From NCBI GenBank assembly GCA_903873355.1, contig CAIQOG010000239.1:1-16809 (forward strand): a stretch of DNA of 16,809 bases, given 5' to 3'. Position 1 is the stretch's first letter; each line of letters begins with the position of its first letter. Below the pieces are notes generated by a model that was not told the origin of the DNA, made no database searches, and was given only the letters and a program-made list of their open reading frames with translations. The translations under genes and the position numbers were made by a program. This document shows, one piece after another, positions 6,976-13,188 of this stretch. This stretch comes from an uncultured Bacteroidales bacterium (GTDB lineage Bacteria > Bacteroidota > Bacteroidia > Bacteroidales > Paludibacteraceae).

Positions 6976-9123
6976 ATGAAATATACTAAAGAAATTCTGC
7001 TTGTAATTTTTACATTGGTGTTTTTTAAACTCAGTGCACAGGTTGATTATGTATCTATCCAGGTAAAGAGTTCTTATACCGGTAGTTTTGGTACGCAACA
7101 CACCAAGCTGGTGAGCATGATTCCGAATTATACTGCGGTAGCTGATGGTACAGACGATAACACCCGTTACGGAACTAATAAATACCTACGTACTGATTCA
7201 ACAGGATTCTTTTATGTGAAAAAGATTGACGGGCGATGGTGGCTTGTTGATCCAAATGGCTATGCGGGTATTAATATGGCTGTTACCAGTTTTAGTTCTT
7301 CCAATATCCAGAACGATTATGACCTTGTTAAGAACCTTGGGTTTAATGGTACAGGAAATTTTCTTTCCAGTGATGGTCAAACTTTTTCATCTTATAATCC
7401 AAATAACTACAATCTTTTTTCTTATACCCGAAAATTAAATTTCTTTGCAGGATATAAAAACGTTCGGTACACATCTTCTTATTACCCAAACACTCCCACT
7501 GCTGTTCAGGGAAGCGTTGATTATGTAACAATTTATGACCCCAAGTTTGTAACCTATTGCGATGGACTTGCCAAAAGTATTGCCCAACCGGCAGCTACTG
7601 AACGTGACCTGATAGGCTATTTCACAGATAACGAAATTAATTTTAATTCCGATCAGTTATATAATCTTGTTCATGACTTACCTGCAGGAGATCCAAGTCG
7701 CGATTCTGCACTTGTTTATGCTGTGTCAAAAGGCTTAACTGAGGCTGATGTGATGAATCAGACCTCAAAACTTACTACTTCTGTAAAACAAGGATTTGCA
7801 GCAGCTTTAGCGGCGAAATACTATAAAGTGGCGTCAGAAGCTGTTCATAAATACGATACCAAGCATTTAATTCTGGGTAGCAGGCTTCATGGTGAACCAC
7901 GTGGATTATCAGGAGTAGTAGCAGCATCACAGAAATACATGGATGTGACTTCCGTCAATTTTTATGATAAATACTCTCCTGCTGATCAAATTGCTTTAAG
8001 TTCATGGACAAATGATAAACCTTGTCTGGTAACAGAATTTTATATTAAAGATGTAAATATATTTTCAGCAACTCAATCAGGTGCAGGGTGGTATGTAAAC
8101 TCACAGGCCATGCGTGGTAACTGGTATCAAAATACATGCATTGATTTATTGAAAAATAAATGCTATATCGGTTGGCAATATTTCAGGTTTGATGATGATA
8201 CGGATTCAAATAAAGGTATTGTAAATGGGTCAGGAACAGAATATACTGATATGACTGCATTTATGAGTGAGCTGAACAAACAAGTATATCATCTGACAGA
8301 TTTTTACGATTCAAAATCACGCAGACCGGCTTTCAATGTAAAAAGTACTGTGAAATTTCCGGTGGCTGACGCCTATATTATTCCCGGTTCAACAAGCACT
8401 ACGAATTATGGTACTGCAACCGAACTGGAAGTTCGCAACAATGCCCGTGAAGCGAATATTCGGGAAGCATTTTTTAAATTTGATTTAAGCAGTCTGAAAG
8501 ACACACTTAAATATCTGAAACACGCTCAGTTAGATTTGAATTGTACGGTTTCTGATGCAACTTCACGCTCTGTTTTTGTTTCAGGTATAACGGATAATAA
8601 CTGGCAGGAACTAACACTCACGGGAGCACTCCGAAACGGAAATACTAACTGGAGTGCGGTAAATAACCGTCTTGATTTTCAGAAAAATGTGATACCTGTT
8701 GGAAATTTATCTTTTGATGTAACCACATGGGTTAATGATAAGAATAATAATGGGATTGTGACATTTAAACTTCATGATTTGGCACTCACCAATACATCTA
8801 TAAAAGTTGCTTCGCACGAAAATGCAGATACCCGTAAATGGCCAAAACTCACACTGAGCTATTACAATTCAGGTTCAACGGCTATTCCAACTGTTTACAA
8901 TTACAATACTGAAAATCGTCTGTCCTCAAATCCTGCCACTAATCAGGTTGCTATTCTGGGTGCCGACATGAAAGAAGTGGAATTACTGAATCTGAATGGT
9001 CAGTTGGTTTATAAATCCAGCGAACCCGCTATCAATCTTTCGCCTTTCAGTAAAGGGTTGTATATCGTTCGGATAAGTACAACTTCCGGTAAAAATATAA
9101 TAAACAAGCTGGTTATAAAATAA
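6976..9123 (+). CDS. T9SS-secreted GH50-like glycoside hydrolase with DNRLRE/CBM96-like module
   Basis: The product is 715 residues. A signal peptide ends at KLSAQ (about residue 22). The barrel, about residues 77-440, is paralogous to the enzyme at 4311. It has GFFYVKKIDGRWWLVDPNGY (77-96), LIGYFTDNE with likely acid/base Glu220, LILGSRLHGEPRG, and CLVTEFYIKD with likely nucleophile Glu354. The first active-site motif continues as INF instead of LPF, and the later WHWFRYQDND is WQYFRFDDDT, so specificity may differ. Residues about 456-632 resemble the DNRLRE/CBM96 beta-sandwich (DAYIIPGSTSTTNYGT, REAFFKFDLSSL, WPKLTLSYY). Residues about 643-715 are a T9SS sorting domain (VELLNLNGQLVYKS, KGLYIVRIST). 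It is probably surface-attached and makes the first cuts in a polysaccharide. Confidence 0.85.
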   Translation: MKYTKEILLVIFTLVFFKLSAQVDYVSIQVKSSYTGSFGTQHTKLVSMIPNYTAVADGTDDNTRYGTNKYLRTDSTGFFYVKKIDGRWWLVDPNGYAGINMAVTSFSSSNIQNDYDLVKNLGFNGTGNFLSSDGQTFSSYNPNNYNLFSYTRKLNFFAGYKNVRYTSSYYPNTPTAVQGSVDYVTIYDPKFVTYCDGLAKSIAQPAATERDLIGYFTDNEINFNSDQLYNLVHDLPAGDPSRDSALVYAVSKGLTEADVMNQTSKLTTSVKQGFAAALAAKYYKVASEAVHKYDTKHLILGSRLHGEPRGLSGVVAASQKYMDVTSVNFYDKYSPADQIALSSWTNDKPCLVTEFYIKDVNIFSATQSGAGWYVNSQAMRGNWYQNTCIDLLKNKCYIGWQYFRFDDDTDSNKGIVNGSGTEYTDMTAFMSELNKQVYHLTDFYDSKSRRPAFNVKSTVKFPVADAYIIPGSTSTTNYGTATELEVRNNAREANIREAFFKFDLSSLKDTLKYLKHAQLDLNCTVSDATSRSVFVSGITDNNWQELTLTGALRNGNTNWSAVNNRLDFQKNVIPVGNLSFDVTTWVNDKNNNGIVTFKLHDLALTNTSIKVASHENADTRKWPKLTLSYYNSGSTAIPTVYNYNTENRLSSNPATNQVAILGADMKEVELLNLNGQLVYKSSEPAINLSPFSKGLYIVRISTTSGKNIINKLVIK

Positions 9124-9138
9124 CCGGCTTTTTTTTTG
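9106..9138 (+). terminator. Intrinsic terminator overlapping the stop codon of the second GH50-like gene
   Basis: AAGCTGGTTAT (9106-9116) pairs with ATAACCGGCTT (9120-9130) across an AAA loop, with one T-G wobble, and a run of T residues follows. The TAA stop at 9121-9123 lies in the right arm, so the final codons double as terminator stem. A similar hairpin precedes the related promoter at 13034. Confidence 0.85.
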
Positions 9139-9140
9139 CT

Positions 9141-9213
9141 ATTCGATTCGAACAGAATTGTCAAATTATTGAACTTTAGTTATAGTATTTTTTATAACGT
9201 AAATCTATCTTTG
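9141..9213 (+). promoter_or_regulatory. Dyad plus TAnnTTTG promoter upstream of the gene at 9259 (copy A of a duplicated control region)
   Basis: ATTCGATTCGAAC (9141-9153) contains the dyad TTCGA-T-TCGAA. TATCTTTG (9206-9213) matches the TAnnTTTG -7 consensus. TTATAGTAT (9180-9188) lies at the -33 position and is conserved in the copy at 13034-13106. From dyad to -7 box the two copies have identical spacing. The region is a promoter by consensus; the dyad as a repressor or activator site is inferred from its conservation. Confidence 0.6.
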
Positions 9214-9258
9214 CTTTATAATTTGGATAGCCTTTTACAAACTTAAAATTATTTTAAT

Positions 9259-11139
9259 ATGAAAATTAACTCACAATTATTGCATTGGAATAATAAGAAA
9301 ATTTCAATCAGATTTTTAGTATGTGTGTCTATTTTGTTTATTTCATTATGTAATCTGACAGGTCAGACAACAGTGTTTTATGACGATTTTAACCGTGCAA
9401 CACTTACTCCGGGTGGATTACCTACAATGGATTATACCATTACCAATACCGGCACAAGTGTAGTAAGTCTCGAAAGCGGATTGGCAGTAACTACTGTTCC
9501 CGAGCTAAAAGTAACAGGCAGTTCAACAGCTGCCAGGTGTTATATTTCCGGTGTATTAGCTTCTTTCTCAGCACCATTTTCTTCAACGCTTTCATCGAAT
9601 ACCGGATTGGTTACCTGGTCGTTTAATACCCGTCATAACCGAAGTACTCAATTGAACGGGTTTGACTCTGGACAATATGGAAATGCAATTATTTTAGTTG
9701 CTTCAAGTGCTGACTTAACCACTGCTAATGGATATGCGGTAGTGAGTGGTGGTAGTGGATCAGATGTATATCGACTGGTTCGTTTTGGCGCTGGTTTAAA
9801 GACAGCAAGCATCACAAATCTGGTTACCGGTGGAACTCAAACTGACAAGAGGGAATATATGTCTTGTAAGGTTACGTATGATCCTGCTTCAGGTACCTGG
9901 TCGTATTACGATAGATCGGATGGAACTGTAGCTGCTCCTGCATGGACCGACCCTTCGACCGGCACTTATACCCTGAGAGGTACGAGTACCGATGCAACTT
10001 ATACGGGAACGGCGATGACAAATTTCGGATTTTCGTGGAATAGTGCTGCTACCGGTAATCATGCCTGGTACGATAATTTTAAAGTTACTGTCGATGCCGT
10101 AGTAACCGATCCAACACTAAATCTTTCGGCAGCAACACTTTCAGGTTTTAATTATGCGTTTAGTTCAGCAGGTCCTTCAGCTTCTCAATCATTTAATGTA
10201 AGTGGTTTGAAATTAGCCGGTTTTCCGGGTGATATTAAAGTTAGCGGATCAACTGATTTCGAAGTTTCAACAGATAATTCAGTTTATTCAGATTCGGTTA
10301 AAATTACGTTTACGGCTGAAACTTTAAGTTCAACACCGGTTTATGTGCGGTTAAAAGCAGGATTGGCAATTGGTAATTATTCAACCGAAAGTATTTCGGT
10401 TAGTGGAGGAGGAGCACCTGCAAAAACGCTTACCTGCTCAGGTGCTGTTACTCTATTAGCATCTACTCAGGGAACTTTAACTGTGACTGTTACAACAAGT
10501 ACCGCCGGGGGTAGTTATAGCCCCAAGAGTCTTGATGCTATTTGGATTGAAAATTCAGGCACATTTGTAAAAACAATCATGGGAGCAACAGGCGGTAACA
10601 GAGGTGATTTAGGAAATTGGTCAGCTGCTTCTGCAAATAATACCATAGATGCTGTTACTTCTGCAACACGAAGTGCCTATGGTGTTAGACAAGCAATCTG
10701 GAATGGTACAAATACAGCAACTCCACGCGAAGTCCTTTCTGATGGAACATATACAGTTCAAATGGAAATGACTGATGGAAGTGCAGGTACTGCTGTAACC
10801 GGAACATTTAATTTTGATAAGGGACCGGCTCCACAAACACTCACTCCGGCTAACATTCCAAGTTTTTCGAATATAACTATTAAATGGGTGCCTACTATAA
10901 GTGCTGTAAATCAGTCTTCCCTTTCTAATATGTATTCGGTATACCCAAACCCAACAACTTCATATATCTATGTTAATGGGTTTGACGTTCAGGCAATTGA
11001 AATTTATACACTCTCGGGAGTACGAATTTTAAAAACGAATAACCAGAAAATAAATCTAAGTACTTTAGCAAAAGGAGTATATTTGGCCAAAATAGTTGCG
11101 AAAAGTGGAACAGTGATTAAAAAGATACAGAAAAATTAA
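9259..11139 (+). CDS. T9SS-secreted multidomain protein: jelly-roll-like N-domain, repeat-type module, DUF2271-like domain
   Basis: The product is 626 residues. An unusually long signal region ends at CNLTGQ (about residue 36). Residues about 37-278 form a domain opening TTVFYDDFNRATL and closing WYDNFKVTV, homologous to the first domain of the protein at 13189. Residues about 284-398 match a module frequent in Bacteroidota surface proteins (SQSFNVSGLKLAGFPGDIKV, TPVYVRLKAGLAIGNY). Residues about 404-520 resemble DUF2271 (GSYSPKSLDAIWIENSGTFV, DAVTSATRSAYGV, LSDGTYTVQME). Residues 553-626 are a type A T9SS sorting domain with SVYPNPTT. The role is unknown; it is probably a surface or secreted binding protein. 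It has its own promoter and no clear link to the enzymes upstream. Confidence 0.82.
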   Translation: MKINSQLLHWNNKKISIRFLVCVSILFISLCNLTGQTTVFYDDFNRATLTPGGLPTMDYTITNTGTSVVSLESGLAVTTVPELKVTGSSTAARCYISGVLASFSAPFSSTLSSNTGLVTWSFNTRHNRSTQLNGFDSGQYGNAIILVASSADLTTANGYAVVSGGSGSDVYRLVRFGAGLKTASITNLVTGGTQTDKREYMSCKVTYDPASGTWSYYDRSDGTVAAPAWTDPSTGTYTLRGTSTDATYTGTAMTNFGFSWNSAATGNHAWYDNFKVTVDAVVTDPTLNLSAATLSGFNYAFSSAGPSASQSFNVSGLKLAGFPGDIKVSGSTDFEVSTDNSVYSDSVKITFTAETLSSTPVYVRLKAGLAIGNYSTESISVSGGGAPAKTLTCSGAVTLLASTQGTLTVTVTTSTAGGSYSPKSLDAIWIENSGTFVKTIMGATGGNRGDLGNWSAASANNTIDAVTSATRSAYGVRQAIWNGTNTATPREVLSDGTYTVQMEMTDGSAGTAVTGTFNFDKGPAPQTLTPANIPSFSNITIKWVPTISAVNQSSLSNMYSVYPNPTTSYIYVNGFDVQAIEIYTLSGVRILKTNNQKINLSTLAKGVYLAKIVAKSGTVIKKIQKN

Positions 11140-11194
11140 AATTACTTTGTATTGTTAAGTAGTAGGAAGTAAATAATGTCGCTTTTTCTGTATT

Positions 11195-11325
11195 AATTGC
11201 CGTCCCATTTATGGGACGGGCAGCTGATAAAATATATATTGGCTTTAGCCAAATAATATTGAAAATTTGGCTAAAGCCCTGCGAATCCTATTCATTTCTA
11301 CCGTCCCATAAATGGGACGGCAATT
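11195..11325. repeat. Nested four-palindrome element, copy 1
   Basis: The ends are a perfect 25-bp inverted repeat (11195-11219 with 11301-11325). Each end is also a palindrome by itself, CCGTCCCAT-TT-ATGGGACGG on the left and the AA-centred version on the right. Inside lie GGCTTTAGCCAAAT (11241-11254) and its exact reverse complement (11265-11278), and these too are near-palindromic. The layout is outer-inner-inner-outer with unrelated AT-rich spacers. It resembles the paired palindromes of REP/BIME-type elements. No transposase is present here. Copy 2 lies at 12357. Confidence 0.85.
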
Positions 11326-11410
11326 TTAAAAAAGCATTTTCACTATAAAGATTAAATTACGACATTATATCTTTCTTAATACTTAAATGTCCATTTATAA
11401 ATGGTTGAAA

Positions 11411-11448
11411 ATAAGTTGGTTAATTTAGTTAACCAACTTATTTTTTTG
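11411..11448 (+). terminator. Strong intrinsic terminator upstream of the glycosyltransferase gene
   Basis: ATAAGTTGGTTAA (11411-11423) and TTAACCAACTTAT (11429-11441) form a perfect 13-bp stem with a TTTAG loop, followed by a run of T residues to 11447. It should end transcription from the DUF2271-like gene, although it lies about 270 bases past that stop codon, beyond the palindromic element. Confidence 0.85.
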
Positions 11449-11544
11449 TTTGCTTCGTAATAAAATCATCATACAATTTTTGATTATGTTAACCGGAATT
11501 ATTAGAAAAAACAATATGTATTTTTCTTTTAAACGAATTTGAAG

Positions 11545-11552
11545 TATATTTG
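11545..11552 (+). promoter_or_regulatory. Candidate -7 promoter box for the glycosyltransferase gene
   Basis: TATATTTG matches the Bacteroidota TAnnTTTG consensus. It sits 28 bases before the start codon and downstream of a strong terminator, so a promoter is expected here. No -33 box was recognised. Confidence 0.5.
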
Positions 11553-11580
11553 CTTTTCAAACAGCTAATTATTTTATTAA

Positions 11581-12321
11581 ATGATAAATAATAAGAAGAT
11601 AGTGGTGGTTATGCCGGCATATAATGCCGAGAAAACTTTAGAACAAACCTATGCTGAAATACCCATGGATATTGTTGATGAGGTAATTCTGACTGATGAT
11701 TGCAGCAAAGATCAAACTATTCAAAAAGCTAAACAACTTGGCATAAAAGAGATTCTGATTCATCAGGAAAACAAAGGCTATGGCGGTAATCAGAAGACCT
11801 GCTACAACCGCGCTCTGGAGCTAAATGCTGATATTGTTATTATGCTGCACCCCGATTATCAATATACTCCAAAACTTATCCAATCTATAGCCTATGTGAT
11901 TGCAAATGAGGTTTATCCTGTTGTATTGGCATCACGGGTTTTGGGAAAAGGTGCATTAAGAGGTGGGATGCCGATGATTAAATACATTTCAAACAGATTC
12001 CTGACACTTGCACAAAATATATTAATGCATCAAAAACTGTCTGAATATCACTCCGGTTACAGAGCATTCTCAGCCGATGTGCTTCGAAAAATCAGTTATA
12101 ACTCCAACTCAGATGATTTTGTGTTTGATAACGAAATGTTAGCTCAGATTTTCTATGCCGGATATGAAATTGGCGAAATTACCTGCCCGACGAAGTATTT
12201 TGAAGGTGCTTCGTCGATTAATTTTAGAAGAAGTGTGATTTATGGATTAGGAGTATTGCGTGTTTCGTTGGTTTATTTCCTTACAAAAACCGGACTGATT
12301 AAATCAAGGCTATTCTATTAG
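11581..12321 (+). CDS. Family 2 glycosyltransferase (DPM1/polyprenyl-phosphate type)
   Basis: The product is 246 residues. It is a GT-A fold enzyme that would transfer a sugar from a nucleotide donor, probably to a polyprenyl phosphate, at the inner face of the membrane. It opens KKIVVVMPAYNAEKTLEQTY and has the donor-site aspartates at DDCSKD (39-44). It has HPDYQY (from residue 90) in place of a plain DxD, as in the DPM1-like subgroup, followed by SGYRAFS. No transmembrane domain is fused at the C-terminus, only a hydrophobic stretch, so the GtrA protein encoded 220 bases downstream is a natural partner. The gene is bracketed on both sides by nested-palindrome elements. The sugar and final glycan are unknown. 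Confidence 0.9.
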   Translation: MINNKKIVVVMPAYNAEKTLEQTYAEIPMDIVDEVILTDDCSKDQTIQKAKQLGIKEILIHQENKGYGGNQKTCYNRALELNADIVIMLHPDYQYTPKLIQSIAYVIANEVYPVVLASRVLGKGALRGGMPMIKYISNRFLTLAQNILMHQKLSEYHSGYRAFSADVLRKISYNSNSDDFVFDNEMLAQIFYAGYEIGEITCPTKYFEGASSINFRRSVIYGLGVLRVSLVYFLTKTGLIKSRLFY

Positions 12322-12356
12322 TGTTATGTTAGGATGATTATAATGGAATATATTTT

Positions 12357-12491
12357 TTGCCGTCCCTTTTAAGGGACGGACAATAATTTGAAAAGGAAAT
12401 TGGCTTTAGCCAAACATTATCAAATAGTTATATTTGGCTAAAGCCAAGATTTATATATTATCTTACATCCGCCCCTTAAAAGGGACGGCAA
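12357..12491. repeat. Nested four-palindrome element, copy 2
   Basis: The outer arms at 12359-12379 and 12469-12489 are reverse complements with one difference (C at 12472 where T would pair). Each is itself a palindrome, CCGTCCCTT-TT-AAGGGACGG on the left. The inner arms TTGGCTTTAGCCAAA (12400-12414) and TTTGGCTAAAGCCAA (12433-12447) are exact reverse complements. Architecture and arm spacing match copy 1, while spacers differ. Copy 2 has CCCTT/AAGGG where copy 1 has CCCAT/ATGGG, in both arms. It lies between the glycosyltransferase and GtrA genes and would be transcribed with them. Confidence 0.85.
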
Positions 12492-12541
12492 TTAATTCTA
12501 ACTTAACACAACACTAGGAATCTCATTTAGAAAGTATTTTC

Positions 12542-12970
12542 ATGGATTTTAAATTATTATTCCTCAAAGCCCTAAAACAGAATCCAACAAACACGTACGT
12601 TGAAATTTTCAGGTATCTGGTGTCAGGAATTATTGCCTTTGGTGCGGATACTGCAATTCTGTATGTCCTCACTGAATATGCAGGATTATATTATTTACTG
12701 TCATCCATTATAGGTTTCTGTACCGGTTTATTGATCAGTTACATCATGAATGTAATTTGGGTATTTAATGACCGGAAAATTGTAAATAAAAAACTGGAGT
12801 TTAGTATTTTTTTGATAATCAGTCTGGTTGGATTAGCCATGAATTCCTTGTTTATGTGGCTTCTTACTTCTGTGTTTCTTGTATATTATATCTATTCCAA
12901 AATTATAACTACCATACTTGTATTCGTTTGGAACTATGTTGCTAAGAAAAAGTCATTGTTTTCAAACTAA
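12542..12970 (+). CDS. GtrA family membrane protein (putative lipid-linked sugar flippase)
   Basis: The product is 142 residues with four predicted membrane helices: roughly 24-45 (VSGIIAFGADTAILYVL), 48-72, 84-107 and 110-133. The basic KKK near the end and the FVWNYVAKK motif in the last helix are typical of GtrA proteins. GtrA-type proteins are thought to flip polyprenyl-phosphate-linked monosaccharides across the inner membrane for glycan decoration. The family 2 glycosyltransferase gene just upstream is the expected partner. No TAnnTTTG box is visible in the gap, so the two are probably one transcript interrupted by a palindromic element. Family assignment is secure; the glycan target is unknown. 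Confidence 0.88.
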   Translation: MDFKLLFLKALKQNPTNTYVEIFRYLVSGIIAFGADTAILYVLTEYAGLYYLLSSIIGFCTGLLISYIMNVIWVFNDRKIVNKKLEFSIFLIISLVGLAMNSLFMWLLTSVFLVYYIYSKIITTILVFVWNYVAKKKSLFSN

Positions 12971-12995
12971 TAGCATATGCAAAAATATTATTGAA

Positions 12996-13028
12996 AAAGT
13001 TGTTATCTAATAACCAGCTTATTTTTTT
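12996..13028 (+). terminator. Intrinsic terminator after the GtrA gene
   Basis: AAGTTGTTAT pairs with ATAACCAGCTT, allowing one bulge and one wobble, and ATTTTTTTA follows. It resembles the terminator at 9106-9138 in sequence and in its position just ahead of a GTTCGATTCGAAC-type dyad. Confidence 0.7.
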
Positions 13029-13033
13029 ACCCT

Positions 13034-13106
13034 GTTCGATTCGAACTATATTATCATTTTATCGGATTTTATTTATAGTATATTTATTCAGTGTAAATTA
13101 CTTTTG
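13034..13106 (+). promoter_or_regulatory. Dyad plus TAnnTTTG promoter upstream of the gene at 13189 (copy B of a duplicated control region)
   Basis: GTTCGATTCGAAC (13034-13046) is a perfect 6+1+6 palindrome. TACTTTTG (13099-13106) matches the TAnnTTTG consensus. TTATAGTAT (13073-13081) sits near -33. The block aligns end to end with 9141-9213, with the same dyad-to-box distance and about 70% identity by eye. Conservation of the dyad and -33 segment, compared with the drifting sequence between them, suggests a shared regulator and sigma factor. Confidence 0.6.
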
Positions 13107-13188
13107 ATTTTTATTTATTGCAGAAATATTTCCTTAATTACAGAGATATATACTTTTCATATTTTATTCACTTTAAAATCTAAAGAAA

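Larger units (their letters stand above)
11140..11580. other. 441-bp gene-free stretch between the DUF2271-like gene and the glycosyltransferase gene
   Basis: This stretch holds the nested-palindrome element (11195-11325), a perfect 14-bp palindrome CCATTTATAAATGG (11391-11404), a strong terminator (11411-11447) and a candidate promoter (11545-11552). No coding potential or RNA gene was recognised in the remaining AT-rich sequence. Confidence 0.7.

Noticed and set aside
7198..7531. Overlapping short frames on both strands within the second GH50-like gene
   Set aside because: The main frame has clear catalytic motifs throughout; these show no domain or start context.
11195..12491. Composite transposon carrying the glycosyltransferase gene between the two nested elements
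   Set aside because: There is no transposase, no target-site duplication could be identified, and the two copies have diverged in arms and spacers, so they look independently inserted.
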